Below are positions 8,812 through 17,912 of a DNA stretch of 64,000 nucleotides, one piece after another. A program made the position numbers and the translations under genes. The first letter of the stretch is position 1, and each line of letters opens with the position of its first letter. The notes beneath the pieces were generated by a model that saw only the letters and a program-made list of their open reading frames with translations, did not search any database and had not been told where the DNA came from. This DNA is from Bin5 sp965261695 (lineage in GTDB: Bacteria; Chloroflexota; Anaerolineae; Caldilineales; Caldilineaceae): assembly GCA_965261695.1 (NCBI GenBank), contig OZ253474.1, positions 186,001 to 250,000 of the forward strand, given 5' to 3'.

Positions 8812-10531
8812 CGTCGCCGCTTCCTCCACCAACTGAAACAGGCGAGTGTCGAAACCGAAAGCCGTAGAGACTTGATTCGAGAAGAGAAAAGCGGATGCGC
8901 ACGGGCTTGTTCCACAGCTGGCGCATATCAGGGCTGCCTCTCCAGGCGGCCTCGTGCCATATCTGCGTTGGCGGCCCATGAAGCGGAACTGACTCTTCCA
9001 GGCTGAAACCGGGAAAAGGCTTCAGCTCAGAATCCAGCAACGCCACCCGGATGAGGCCATAGCTGCAGTCAGCGTTGACGCACAGTGCATTGCCCTCGAA
9101 CACAAACTGCTTGGTGATTACCTGACCCGCCTCGTATCGGGGACGGAGCGCGGCCCAGCCGTCCTCCCTCAGGACCAGCCCGCCGATCCCGCGTTGAAGC
9201 GGAACTTCGGGCCGCACGCGGTCCATCATCGGCGTGCCCATTCCGTAGTTGCTCAACGCTTCGACGTGACCGCGGGATGCGCGCACCGATGCCTGCGGCG
9301 CGTGGTTTGACACGCCTGCCGGCCTGGTGTCGCGCTGTTTGTGCGGAAAGGCGGAGTAGGCGATCACCATCTGGCCGTTATGCAGCAGGAAATCGGCTAC
9401 CGTATGGGCCAGGTAGCCATAGTCCTGGCTGCCGGGCGGCCCGTTGTCCGCCCAGGGACGGTAGCCGTCGGCGCGCAAAAAGCGATGACCGTCGCGGCTT
9501 GCATAGAGCGCGGCCTTGGTGTGGAACTGATCGCGCTGGTTGCTGCCGTTGCGGTTGACCAGCCACTGATGTTCCCCGTACGCCTCCTCGACGATGCCGA
9601 TGTAGAGGCCGCCTTCTTTTCGTACCGACATGGTGTGGAACTCGACATTGGGGCCAAGGTTGGAATCCCAATCGCTCGACAGGATGATCTGCTTGGGCGA
9701 CCAGTTGATGAAATCGTCGCTCTCCTGCCGCCCAATTGTGCGGACATGCAGGTGGCTGGCGAAGGCATGGGAGGCCTGCGAGTAGCCGACCCACTTGCGG
9801 TAGGCATCGTCCCAGATGACCCGCATCTGATGATGATGGCGGAACGGCGTATTGTCGCTGATCACCTGCCAGCTGATGCCGTCGGTCGACGCGGCCACGC
9901 GCGACATGGCCCGTTCGCCGCGCCGGACTGCCTCCATCAACGGGTTGTAAACGGCCAGGAACTTGCGCGAGGGGTCGCTGCGGTCGGGGTTGAGGACGAT
10001 CGTGCCGTTGTCAAAGTCGCGCATGACGATATTCGTCTCTGCGCTGTCGCCAAACGGCTGGCAGTCGTCGCGCATGGGCTTGCGCCAGTGCAGCGCGTCC
10101 TCCGATTCGGCATAGCAGAGGACGACCTCGGTTCCTTGCGCCGAATTTGTGTTGCCGCTCACCAGGGTCTTATACCACATCTTATAGATGCCGTCGTCCG
10201 CATCGTACAGGGCTGCCGCGGGCACACAGGTGAAATGATAGCGTTCCCAGGGCAGGTCTTCATATTGAATCAGAGGGACTTTCGCCTTCTGCGGCTGCAC
10301 GATGACCCGTTGCGGGTCGATCAGTTCGTCCAGGATGTAGTTGTCGAGAAAGAGTTGCTTTTGCGTACCGACATGCTTGAATGGGAGCCGATAGGGCGGG
10401 TTGAAGTAGGGATAGGTGCGGGGGTCAACGGGGCGCTCGCCCGCCCAGGTCTCCTCCATCATGCGCTGCGCGTCGACCCACTCTGTCTCGCTTCTCGCTT
10501 CAGGCGCATCGGCCTGTTCACGCTCGTTCAT
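8801..10531 (-). CDS. glycoside hydrolase-like beta-propeller protein (GH43/GH32-like)
   Basis: A 576-residue protein with recurring propeller-type strands typical of five-bladed glycosidases. Examples are KQLFLDNYILDEL near residue 58, YKMWYKTLVSG near 115, VLCYAESEDALHWRKP near 138 and KFLAVYNP near 185. These 'FLDNYIL' proteins are frequent in sugar-degrading bacteria and resemble GH32/GH43 folds, although I cannot assign a family. The C-terminal 100 residues look like an accessory beta-domain. No export signal is evident. The stop overlaps the start of the downstream glycosidase-like gene, which suggests translational coupling. Confidence 0.72.
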   Translation of the reverse strand: MNEREQADAPEARSETEWVDAQRMMEETWAGERPVDPRTYPYFNPPYRLPFKHVGTQKQLFLDNYILDELIDPQRVIVQPQKAKVPLIQYEDLPWERYHFTCVPAAALYDADDGIYKMWYKTLVSGNTNSAQGTEVVLCYAESEDALHWRKPMRDDCQPFGDSAETNIVMRDFDNGTIVLNPDRSDPSRKFLAVYNPLMEAVRRGERAMSRVAASTDGISWQVISDNTPFRHHHQMRVIWDDAYRKWVGYSQASHAFASHLHVRTIGRQESDDFINWSPKQIILSSDWDSNLGPNVEFHTMSVRKEGGLYIGIVEEAYGEHQWLVNRNGSNQRDQFHTKAALYASRDGHRFLRADGYRPWADNGPPGSQDYGYLAHTVADFLLHNGQMVIAYSAFPHKQRDTRPAGVSNHAPQASVRASRGHVEALSNYGMGTPMMDRVRPEVPLQRGIGGLVLREDGWAALRPRYEAGQVITKQFVFEGNALCVNADCSYGLIRVALLDSELKPFPGFSLEESVPLHGPPTQIWHEAAWRGSPDMRQLWNKPVRIRFSLLESSLYGFRFRHSPVSVGGGSGDDAF

Positions 10532-10858
10532 CGGTTCCCCTTCTCAGTTCTTTGAAGCGCCCCGCTGCACTTCCGGTCGTGCTGTGGCAGCGGTCTCGGC
10601 GCCGATATGCGGCACCTTTCAAGCGGCGGCAGCATGGCCGAAACGAAAACTGTAGAGCCAGTAATCGGTCAGATATATCTTCAGGCGGACCCGCCGATTC
10701 CACAAACTGCGTACGTCCGGGCCGCCGCGGCGAGAAAGTGGAACCTCGGACAGCCTACTTGCGTTGAACAAGAGTGTTATCGGAGTTTCGCTGCTGCAAC
10801 TCCGCTACTCTTCCGCTAAAATGCCAAGGGTGCCGCTTGAAATCAAGGATGACCAGTC
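10532..10858. other. intergenic region between divergent genes
   Basis: About 330 bases separate the divergently read propeller gene and the small membrane-anchored gene. A 61-codon plus-strand reading that begins at 10607 is open but shows no family resemblance, and I do not call it. A short inverted repeat (GGAGTTTCGC near 10785, GCAACTCC near 10797) is a possible hairpin. Nothing else could be supported. Confidence 0.4.
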
Positions 10859-11569
10859 ATGCAGAAACAGACAGGATATGCCGCCAGTGTCAGGCGACGG
10901 TTTTCCTTAAAGACGGTAGCCAGAATTTCAGCTGTGCTGCTGCTCGCGCTATTGGCGATTACAGGGTACTTGTTCTTCAAAGGGTACAGAGAGAGTCAGG
11001 AGATTCGGCAGTACGTTGGCGGCCCATTTGGCGCACAGCTTCTCTACCTGCAATCGTGCGCGGCGGCCGACAGCGGCGGCGACGGTCAGCCCGCAACTCT
11101 GGAGGCGCAACTCAGATCCTGCCAGCGTAGTGCTGGTCGACCGGCCGGATACTTTGTCTACGACTTCAATATAAGAAGGTCGATCGCACTCAACCAGAAG
11201 GACTTGGCGCTTTGGAAGGAGTACAGCGTTCTCTCCTTTCCCGAATCCATCCGTGGACAGGTCGTAAACAGCGAAACCAATCCCTTCAACAACATCGTCC
11301 CATTTGGAGAGTTTAAAGGCTTTGACTACGACTGTGTGCCCGCCGGCGGCGATGGCGGCTTCAGTTGCAAGCGCGCGTCAGCTTCGTGCGAGCTCAGCGC
11401 CGACACGATTCGTTGCACAGTGTCCAACCCGCGCACCAAACGCGACGAACTGCACGTCATCGAGCGTTACGCCGGTCTCGATCTCCTGCTGCCGCAGGGA
11501 TTCATCACCGGGCCGGACCTTTACAAAATGCTCAAGCCTCGCTTCTTCCCCGTTCTTGATCGCTGGTGA
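10859..11569 (+). CDS. hypothetical protein with N-terminal membrane anchor
   Basis: The 236-residue protein has a basic N-terminus (RRRFSLK) followed by one hydrophobic segment at about residues 23-42, so it is probably a single-pass protein with most of its chain outside the membrane. The exported part holds several cysteines, including SCKRASASCELSADTIRC near residues 170-187, which could form disulfide bonds. I recognise no family. It lies alone between genes on the other strand. A weak purine stretch (AAGGATGA) precedes the start. It is probably a real gene, because the frame is long, starts with a plausible signal anchor and has normal codon use. Confidence 0.62.
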   Translation: MQKQTGYAASVRRRFSLKTVARISAVLLLALLAITGYLFFKGYRESQEIRQYVGGPFGAQLLYLQSCAAADSGGDGQPATLEAQLRSCQRSAGRPAGYFVYDFNIRRSIALNQKDLALWKEYSVLSFPESIRGQVVNSETNPFNNIVPFGEFKGFDYDCVPAGGDGGFSCKRASASCELSADTIRCTVSNPRTKRDELHVIERYAGLDLLLPQGFITGPDLYKMLKPRFFPVLDRW

Positions 11570-11627
11570 ACCACTGCCTGATTGCCGATTCTCGCTAGCT
11601 GCAAGCGACCTTGTGGCATCGGTGCGG

Positions 11628-12404
11628 TTACGCAGGAAAGGGTTGCACAGCCCGTCTTTCCCCCCGCCGGTGGGCGTACAACTCCTGAACCGGCTGCGGC
11701 AGGCTGTCAAAGACGTGGGCTGGAACGAAAGCGGCATTACGCTTGCCGTATTCTACGCTTAGCCACCAGGGCGAGTAGCGGGCCACGATTGACGTTCTGG
11801 TCTCGTCGGTCAGATTGGCGCCGGTCGAGTGCCAGATGCGGCTGTCAATGAGCAGGACATCGCCGGCTTCGCCGCAGACTTGCAGTTCGCCGGGAATCGA
11901 GCGGAACTCGTCGATTCCGTCCTTCTCGCCGCGCGGGTTCCTGGCATCGCGATGGGTACAGGGCACGACCCAGGTCGCGCCGTTCTCACGCCTGAAGGGC
12001 GACAGCATCCAGATCGAGGTCAGGCTCATGACCATGTCGGGGAATGGCTGATCGACGCGCCCGCAGCGTGAGCGGTCGGTTAGGTCGTGGGGCCAGTCGG
12101 AGTGGAAGCCGCGCCATTCGGGGGGATTGCTCTGCGGCGGCACGCTCTTGAATTCAGTCTGGGAGATGCGCACAGTTGCATGATTGAACACTGTGCGCAC
12201 GATCTCCAGCAGACGTCGATCGGCTAAGTAGGGAGCCAGCGACAACATGTGTGTGACAGCTGACCAGCCCAGTTTCTCATAGGCCTCCAGGCCCGCTTGC
12301 ATTGAATTGTCAATGTCGCGGCGGACCTGTGGCGCCTTGTCGCGGGGAACAACGCCCGCGAGCAGGCAATATCCCTTTGTCCGCAAACGGGCAATTTCAT
12401 CCAT
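11628..12404 (-). CDS. phytanoyl-CoA dioxygenase (PhyH) family protein
   Basis: A 258-residue Fe(II)/2-oxoglutarate-dependent oxygenase of the PhyH family. The metal site is visible: FHSDWPHD near residue 100 gives the HxD pair, and IWHSTGANLTDETRTSIV near residue 190 gives the distal histidine and the arginine that binds 2-oxoglutarate. The N-terminus (LRTKGYCLLAGVV) matches the family's first strand. Such enzymes hydroxylate an aliphatic carbon next to a carboxylate or heteroatom; the substrate is unknown. It is one of three PhyH genes in the window and lies beside the UGSC-family gene on the same strand. The gap to that gene is about 250 bases. Confidence 0.9.
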   Translation of the reverse strand: MDEIARLRTKGYCLLAGVVPRDKAPQVRRDIDNSMQAGLEAYEKLGWSAVTHMLSLAPYLADRRLLEIVRTVFNHATVRISQTEFKSVPPQSNPPEWRGFHSDWPHDLTDRSRCGRVDQPFPDMVMSLTSIWMLSPFRRENGATWVVPCTHRDARNPRGEKDGIDEFRSIPGELQVCGEAGDVLLIDSRIWHSTGANLTDETRTSIVARYSPWWLSVEYGKRNAAFVPAHVFDSLPQPVQELYAHRRGERRAVQPFPA

Positions 12405-12658
12405 CTCGCTTCCTCTTTGGGCCCACAGTCTTAGCCGCAGAAGAGGTGTACCATGAGTGTGAGGCTGAAATGCCTGGGCAGGCGGTCGGCGCGATCAGGA
12501 AATTCTGAAATCGGGCAGAGCGAATCGAAGCCAGACCTGCCTGCTTCTTCACCCTGCCCGATCAGTTCAATCATTGGCCGCGCAATCAGCCGATCAATCC
12601 CCTCTTGTCGGGCGGTGAAAGGCTGCTGCGTCCTTTTTCTTACTGGAACAGTTCGCTA

Positions 12659-14302
12659 CTATCGCCAGTCGTCAACCGAAACCGTGCCGCCATAGTTGCA
12701 GCCCATAATGCGCCAGTAGCCGTTGGTCTCGCCGCCCACGACGACGACATGGATGTCGTCAAGCTTGTAAATCGGAATCAGCTCGTCACTGGCCGCCTTG
12801 AGCTTGGTGGCGTGCGGCTCGACGCCGTTAAGCGCATAGGGATGGACGTAGTTCTCGATCAGCTGATAGTCCCAGTAGACGCCGGCCGGCATCGTGGCGT
12901 TGTCATGCACCCACTGGATCAGCTTCTCCTTGGTATCGAAGCCGCCGCGGTCGATGAACTGCTGCGCGGTGATGGGATCGAGAACAAAGGTGGGTGGATT
13001 GTGCGGGTTAAGGCCGCGCAGCATGTTGCGCACGTGGTCCTGCCAGTGCTTCGCCCGCAGGCCCAGGTTGAAGGCCGTCGAGCGGCAGCCGCCGAAGACG
13101 CTGACCGCGCTCTCGTCGGCGGCGAAGCCGCGCTGCACGTGGAACGGAACCCACGGGCTGCGCTCCTCATTCTCGGCGAAGGTGACGCTGTTGTAGGCGT
13201 AGTTGTTGCCCTGCGAACCGAGATAGGTCACTTCGGGCACCGAGCCGCCCTGCAGATTCTGCGAGAGCAGGCCGAAGGCGCGGCCGATCGTGGCATTGGC
13301 GTGATTGTAGGGTCCCATCGCGCCGATGCCCCAGTTCATCTCGATCTCGCGGCGCACGGGGCCGTTCACAACCGCCATCGATGCGGCCGAGCTGGTCGTG
13401 CTGGCGCGCGCCGATGCGCACGTTGACGCCAGCGCCAGGATGACGGGAAGATAGGCCGGCTTGGCCCCTGCCATCACCGCGTTGACCGCCACCTTCTCGA
13501 CCGTGAACTGCCACGCCTCGCGCGTGGAAGTCGGGCGCATCTGGCCCACCACCGTATCCGGGCTGCGGCTGGTGCCTTCCAACATGGCCGCGACCCGCTC
13601 CTCCGTGGGCAGGATGATCGGCAGCATGTCTGTCCAGCGATTCTCGACAAACAGATGGTGCAGGCTCTCTTCAGTGTCCGGTTCGACCAGGCGCGGCGTT
13701 GAGCGGTCGAACGCGTGGCGGCGGGTTTCATCCCCGGAAGGCGCACGCGTGAGCGCGGCAATGACTTCGCTCATGAACGGGCGGCCCGTGATGTCGTCAG
13801 GGCCATCGACATAGGCGCGCAACTGGTCCGGCGTGCGGCCCATTACCGGCTGCGGCACAAAGGCATGGCGCAGATAGGGGATACCCTGCTGCAAGGTGGA
13901 GGCCTTCACCAGGGGCTCGAAAATCCCGGTCTGGATGGAGGCCGTGGGGACGTTGTACTCGGTTTCCAGAATTATGCATTGGTCGGCGACCGCCGGCGCA
14001 CAGGTACTTCAATGGCCGACGGCCATGACGGCCCCTGCTCCTTTCTGTTGAATCTCTGTGTAGAGCGTTTCGTCACGCTCGGTATAGACGCCCGACTTGC
14101 GCCGCACTTCAATCTGTATGTCGGGCCGGTTGTCGCGAAACCAGTTGGCCATCTGCTCGACCAGGATGTCGCCGTCATCGAAGCGGCAGTCGACGAGATA
14201 GACCGTCTTGCCCGCCAGTTCGCTGACACGCGGTGCCAGGTGCTTCTGGTCGATCTGGGGCGGATAGCCCATCGGGTTGTGAACAGGCAATGTCGTGCCC
14301 AT
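12659..14302 (-). CDS. UGSC-family selenoprotein, selenocysteine at an in-frame TGA
   Basis: One 547-residue protein is recovered if the TGA at 14009-14011 is read as selenocysteine (residue 98). Upstream, from an ATG at 14302 with AAAGGAG six bases before it, runs a UGSC-like N-terminal domain ending AGAVMAVGH; downstream the same frame continues without a break, giving U-S-T-C-A (Sec98, Cys101), then ILETEYNVPTASIQTG and a long conserved C-terminal domain (VEKVAVNAVMAG, NATIGRAFGLL, ENEERSPWVPFHV). The UxxC pair sits where this family has its redox motif (UGSC or CGSC). A SECIS-like hairpin directly follows the UGA. The function of the family is unknown. It was probably split into two genes by ordinary gene finding. 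No sel genes lie in the window. Confidence 0.85.
13973..14011 (-). promoter_or_regulatory. bacterial SECIS-like element with its UGA codon
   Basis: On the minus strand, 17 bases after the UGA (14011-14009), a GGUC apical loop (13991-13988) is closed by a perfect four-pair CGGC/GCCG stem. Below an internal loop lies a further five-pair stem (UGUGC with GCAUA, one G-U pair). The E. coli fdhF SECIS has the same GGUC loop core read by SelB, at nearly the same distance from its UGA. The fold was paired by hand; no energy was calculated. Confidence 0.72.
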
Positions 14303-14477
14303 GCTTGGCTCCTTTCGGTTGGGAACAGAGTAAAGTTCCGGGAAATTGGCTAATTATAAGAGTTGTCCGAAGTTTACGAACTGGAAGGAATAAAGGCTGG
14401 CCTCATGCAGATGAAAACGGTTGCGTAGCGGCTTGTTTTAGAGTTGGCGCCGATCGCGGCTGCCGATGCTTACAGGC

Positions 14478-15386
14478 TCAGATTCCCCACTTTTGCCGCA
14501 TCTCGGCCATTGTCTTGCGTTTCTCCGCCTTGGGAATCTGATCGGGATGAGGGCCCATATGGCGTTCGTCGACAGGCTCGGAGGCGAGCTGGTAGCGGTT
14601 GTCGGTGCTGATGCGAAAGCGGTCGGAGACGTTGTCGAGCGAACCGTGCAGGAAGTACATGCCGAAAATCATCACGTCGCCGGCTCGAAACGGCGTCGAC
14701 GCCCAGCGCACGCCGAGTCTGTCGATTAGCTCATGCGGGTCGCGACTGAGGTGGCCGTCGGTGAGATCGTTGTGCGCGTCGGCCGTGCCATAGGTGGAGC
14801 GCAATATGTCGAGCCGGTTGGAACCGGGACAAAAGGCCAGCGGACCCATCTCCAGTGAAATGTCGTCCAGGGGCGTCCACACGGTATAGAGTTCATTCGT
14901 GCCCGCTCCCATGAATACGATGTCATAGTGGGCCCCGGTGCTCACGCCCCGGCTTACCGCTCGCGGCCACTTGTGGTCCAGCGTCAGGACCGGTCCGCCC
15001 AGGAAGCGTTCAAAAAAGGTCAGTATGCGCGCGGAATTGACGACGCGCAGGTAGTTGCTCAGCTTCACTACAACGTCGTTTCTTAAGACCGCACTGGCGC
15101 TTTCCTGCCCGATCACACCTTGCTCGAGAGGCGTATCGACCGCAAGGCGGCCCTGTTCTGACAGTTGCTCCAGGATGTCGATCCTGGCGGCCAGCACCGT
15201 CTCGCGGTCATAGAAGCCGCGAATCAACAGATACCCGTCTTCAGCGATTCTCGCCTGCAGCGCTTCGGTGTCGTCCAGGATATCGTTGGCCGCGCGCGGG
15301 CAATAGATCGTTTCACCAAATACGAGTTCGTGACCCGCCATCGTAACCCTTGTCCCGTCTGCCACTTCGAGAGACTGCATCTGCAA
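14478..15386 (-). CDS. phytanoyl-CoA dioxygenase (PhyH) family protein
   Basis: A 302-residue Fe(II)/2-oxoglutarate oxygenase. The family's first strand is ARIAEDGYLLIRGFYDRETV near residue 45. GAHYDIVF near residue 152 supplies the HxD pair, YTVWTPLDDISLEMGPLAFCPGS is the usual core, and YFLHGSLDNVSDRFRIS near residue 265 supplies the distal histidine and the 2-oxoglutarate-binding arginine. It lies about 175 bases upstream of the UGSC-family gene on the same strand, so the two may share a transcript. Its relation to the PhyH gene at 11628 is distant. Substrate unknown. Confidence 0.9.
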   Translation of the reverse strand: MQMQSLEVADGTRVTMAGHELVFGETIYCPRAANDILDDTEALQARIAEDGYLLIRGFYDRETVLAARIDILEQLSEQGRLAVDTPLEQGVIGQESASAVLRNDVVVKLSNYLRVVNSARILTFFERFLGGPVLTLDHKWPRAVSRGVSTGAHYDIVFMGAGTNELYTVWTPLDDISLEMGPLAFCPGSNRLDILRSTYGTADAHNDLTDGHLSRDPHELIDRLGVRWASTPFRAGDVMIFGMYFLHGSLDNVSDRFRISTDNRYQLASEPVDERHMGPHPDQIPKAEKRKTMAEMRQKWGI

Positions 15387-15556
15387 TGCCTCCTCCGACC
15401 TGTCTCACTCCGCTGCGACCTGCTGAACTTCCACGAGATCGCCGACCGATTTCCCAGGGTTTAGCCGCTAGCGGCGGTCCTCTTTAGCGAGCTGACGCCC
15501 AACGGGATTGAAGTCAGTATAGTTCAGTTCGAGTGGCTAACAAAGGTAAACCTTCA

Positions 15557-16410
15557 GGCGCGTGCGTGCCAGATTATTGTGCGTCGAGTCGAGCCAAGCG
15601 GATGAAGTGACGGAGGCCAGGTTTAGCTGAGCAGAGTTGAGCGGAGTGCGGGCATCGCCAGCGTACCGCTCTTGGTCTTCTCATTCCCTTCTCCTCGTCT
15701 ACGCCCTTTCATCTTCACAAAAAACTGGGGATGCATCCATGCAATGGAAGCGCGCGTCAGCGTTGAGCATTTGGGCTGCGCTCTGCCCGCCCGCGCAACA
15801 CGATTAAGAGCATTGCAATCACTTAGTGGACTGTTTACGCACAAAACATACAAATCTCGGTCGGTTGAGACACCTTTGAAGTTCCGGTATGCGCGCCGCA
15901 CGCGGGTGCATCCCAGAATGGGGACGAAATTTCGGCTGCGTCCGGGATTCCGGACCGCTTGCAGGCGACGTGCGGGGCGCGCAGGTCAGGTGTGCCAGTG
16001 TAGCAGTTACGAGTGTTTGCGAGTGTTTGCGAGCGTGTTCGAGCGTTTGCGAGCGCGCCAAGTCGCGTTTAGTCGCGTTTGGTCGCGCCAATTTTTTTTT
16101 GTTCGGGCACGTTTGGGCGTCTTCTGTCTTCAATTTTCGTCATTCTTCGTCATTCTTCGTCCCAAATTGGCTTTTTTCGGGTATGGCGGGCGACGGGCGG
16201 TTGCGGCAGGGCCACGGCTGGGTTCGTTTATGTTCAGCACAATTGTACTACAAGACCGGGGTTTTTGCAGTTCCTGGAAATCCCAGGATACATCTCAGAA
16301 TGGGGATGGGCTTCTGACTTGCTCTGAAGGGCAGGGCTCTCAGCAGTAGTCTGAACGGTGGTCCATGCAGTTCATTTGATGGAGGCAGTTGACGGCAGCG
16401 GCACAGGCGG
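15557..16410 (+). repeat. dispersed repeat element, copy 1
   Basis: About 0.85 kb with no convincing gene is similar along most of its length to the minus strand of 48130-49155. Shared blocks include CCAGATTATTGTGCGTCGAG (15569), GCGGAGTG.AGGCATCGCCAGCG (15636), CTACGCCCTTTCATCTT (15699), a stretch of GCGAGCGTTT-type units (16010-16080), TTCGTCATTC repeats (16135-16160) and TTGACGGCAGCGGC-CAGGCGGCGT near 16387. Its right end lies where an HpcH/HpaI aldolase reading frame breaks off, which suggests insertion. A 225-codon frame crosses it but is mirrored only in broken frames in copy 2, so it is not called. The ends are approximate. Confidence 0.75.
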
Positions 16411-16648
16411 CGTGCGATGGCCGCTGCGCGTCGGTACGGCCGCCACCAGCCCATGCATGAAGGCATTCAGGCCAGAGATGTCGTAGGGCTGATGCTCGAT
16501 GCCGATGACCAGCCAGTCGGCGTGCGCCTGGGCGGACTTTACGCGCCCCTTCAAGGTTCAGCTCACGGCCGCCATCCCAACTGAACGGCTGACCGGCTTC
16601 GAGCAGTTCAATTATCTGGTTGATGCGTTTCGTGGGGCCTTTCCCCAT
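16372..16648 (-). pseudogene. HpcH/HpaI aldolase family, 5' fragment
   Basis: From an ATG at 16648 the minus strand encodes a typical aldolase start (INQIIELLEAGQP, GRELNLEGARKV). After a one-base shift near 16550 it continues as AHADWLVIGIEHQPYDISGL, FMHGLVAA and PTRSGHRTP. The similarity then stops where the repeat element begins, so about two thirds of the usual 250-300 residue protein is missing, including the metal-binding glutamate/aspartate region. It follows the Gfo/Idh gene at 16691 closely. The complete enzyme would have cleaved a 2-keto-3-deoxy sugar acid to pyruvate and an aldehyde, a fitting last step for this operon. Confidence 0.72.
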
Positions 16649-16690
16649 GTGGATTGTGTCATCAGAGGGCGACTCGCCAAGCGGAATACG

Positions 16691-17776
16691 CTACCGATTC
16701 ACCCAGTCGCGCAGTGGATGTTCGCGGTCCGCCAGCGGCAGCGGCGTGCGCCCGTGGCGGTGGGCAGTGTAGACGCCGAGGATCATCTCCAAAGCCCAGC
16801 GGGCGTCGCGTCCGCTTGAAATCGGTTCGCGGCCCTCCTCGAACGCGGCGATCAGGTCGCGTACAATGAAAGCGTTCAAGATTTCAAAGCCAACATTGTT
16901 CGGCTTGACTACCACCTTCCAGGCTGGCTCGGCAAAGGCTGGTGACCAAATTGGATGCGGACAATGCAGAAGAAAGCCGTCGCGATGGAGCAGGATCCCC
17001 TCGGTCCCGTAGACCGCCAGCCCGCCCGGACGCGGCCCGGGACGCACATCGCGGCTGCGCGAGGAGAAGGTGGCGATGATGTCGTTGTCGAAGGCGTAAG
17101 TGGCCTGCAAATGGTCGCCGACGATTGGCCCGATCTCCTCGTCGCCCTGGCGGGCGTCGTCCGGCCGGGCGTCGTGCCCATCCTGCAGGATATAGGACTG
17201 CACCCAGCGCGGGCGGCCAAAGAGGAAGCAGAGCAGGTCGAGCGAGTGCGTCCCCAACACCATCAGGTCCTCACCGCCGCCGCGGTGGTCCTGTTTGCCG
17301 GCGCTGTGGACCTCCTTGACCTCGCCGATGACGCCATCGGCGATCATCTCTTTCATTTTAAGGGCGAAACTGTTGACCCGGCTCTGGTGGGAGACGGCGA
17401 TCCTGGTTCCGGCGCGGTCGCAGGCGTCGATCATGGCGTCGGCCTCGGCCGGCGTTCTCGCGAACGGCTTTTCGCAGAAGATGCCGCGCACGCCGGCAGC
17501 CGCCGCGGCGACCACCATATCGTGGTGCTGGTCCAGCCAGCGCACGGCGACGCTGACAATATCCAGCTTCTCTTCAGCCAGCATCCGGTGATAGTCCTGG
17601 TAGCGATTGGCGGGGTCGACATTGAGGCGCTCGCCGGCCGCGGCCAGTCCGTCGGCATCGGCGTCGGCGACGGCAACCAGTTCGATCTCCTCCATGCCCA
17701 GGTAGACGATATCCAGGCTGTGGCCGTAGTTGCCGCGCCCGGTGTGGCCGATGACACCGGCTCGATACGTTGTCAT
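16691..17776 (-). CDS. Gfo/Idh/MocA family oxidoreductase
   Basis: A 361-residue NAD(P)-dependent dehydrogenase. The N-terminal Rossmann motif is slightly unusual (GVIGHTGRGNYGH, residues 8-20) because a short insertion follows the first glycines. The CEKPFART signature near residue 99 holds the catalytic lysine, and LGTHSLDLLCFLFG near residue 173 fits the substrate-domain helix. It is the last intact gene of the minus-strand operon that starts at 21818; the aldolase fragment follows it. It probably oxidises a sugar or sugar acid; with two paralogues in the same operon, a set of successive or stereo-specific oxidations is plausible. Confidence 0.92.
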   Translation of the reverse strand: MTTYRAGVIGHTGRGNYGHSLDIVYLGMEEIELVAVADADADGLAAAGERLNVDPANRYQDYHRMLAEEKLDIVSVAVRWLDQHHDMVVAAAAAGVRGIFCEKPFARTPAEADAMIDACDRAGTRIAVSHQSRVNSFALKMKEMIADGVIGEVKEVHSAGKQDHRGGGEDLMVLGTHSLDLLCFLFGRPRWVQSYILQDGHDARPDDARQGDEEIGPIVGDHLQATYAFDNDIIATFSSRSRDVRPGPRPGGLAVYGTEGILLHRDGFLLHCPHPIWSPAFAEPAWKVVVKPNNVGFEILNAFIVRDLIAAFEEGREPISSGRDARWALEMILGVYTAHRHGRTPLPLADREHPLRDWVNR

Positions 17777-17912
17777 GTCAACTCCTCTTTGTTGGTGATA
17801 TAGACCCTGATGATCGGTTGCGCGCCCAACATCGAAGCGGCGTCATGGAATTGATCGTTGCTATAGTCGGCGATGACAAACTTTCTGTCGTCCGCGACTG
17901 CACGCATCGATC

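Noticed and set aside
9341..10555. 404-codon plus-strand frame opposite the propeller gene
   Set aside because: Antisense shadow without family motifs; the minus strand has clear conserved patterns.
15672..16349. 225-codon open frame across repeat copy 1
   Set aside because: The equivalent in copy 2 is broken into several frames, and the protein is low-complexity Arg/Phe-rich with no family resemblance. It looks like chance openness of a GC-rich repeat.
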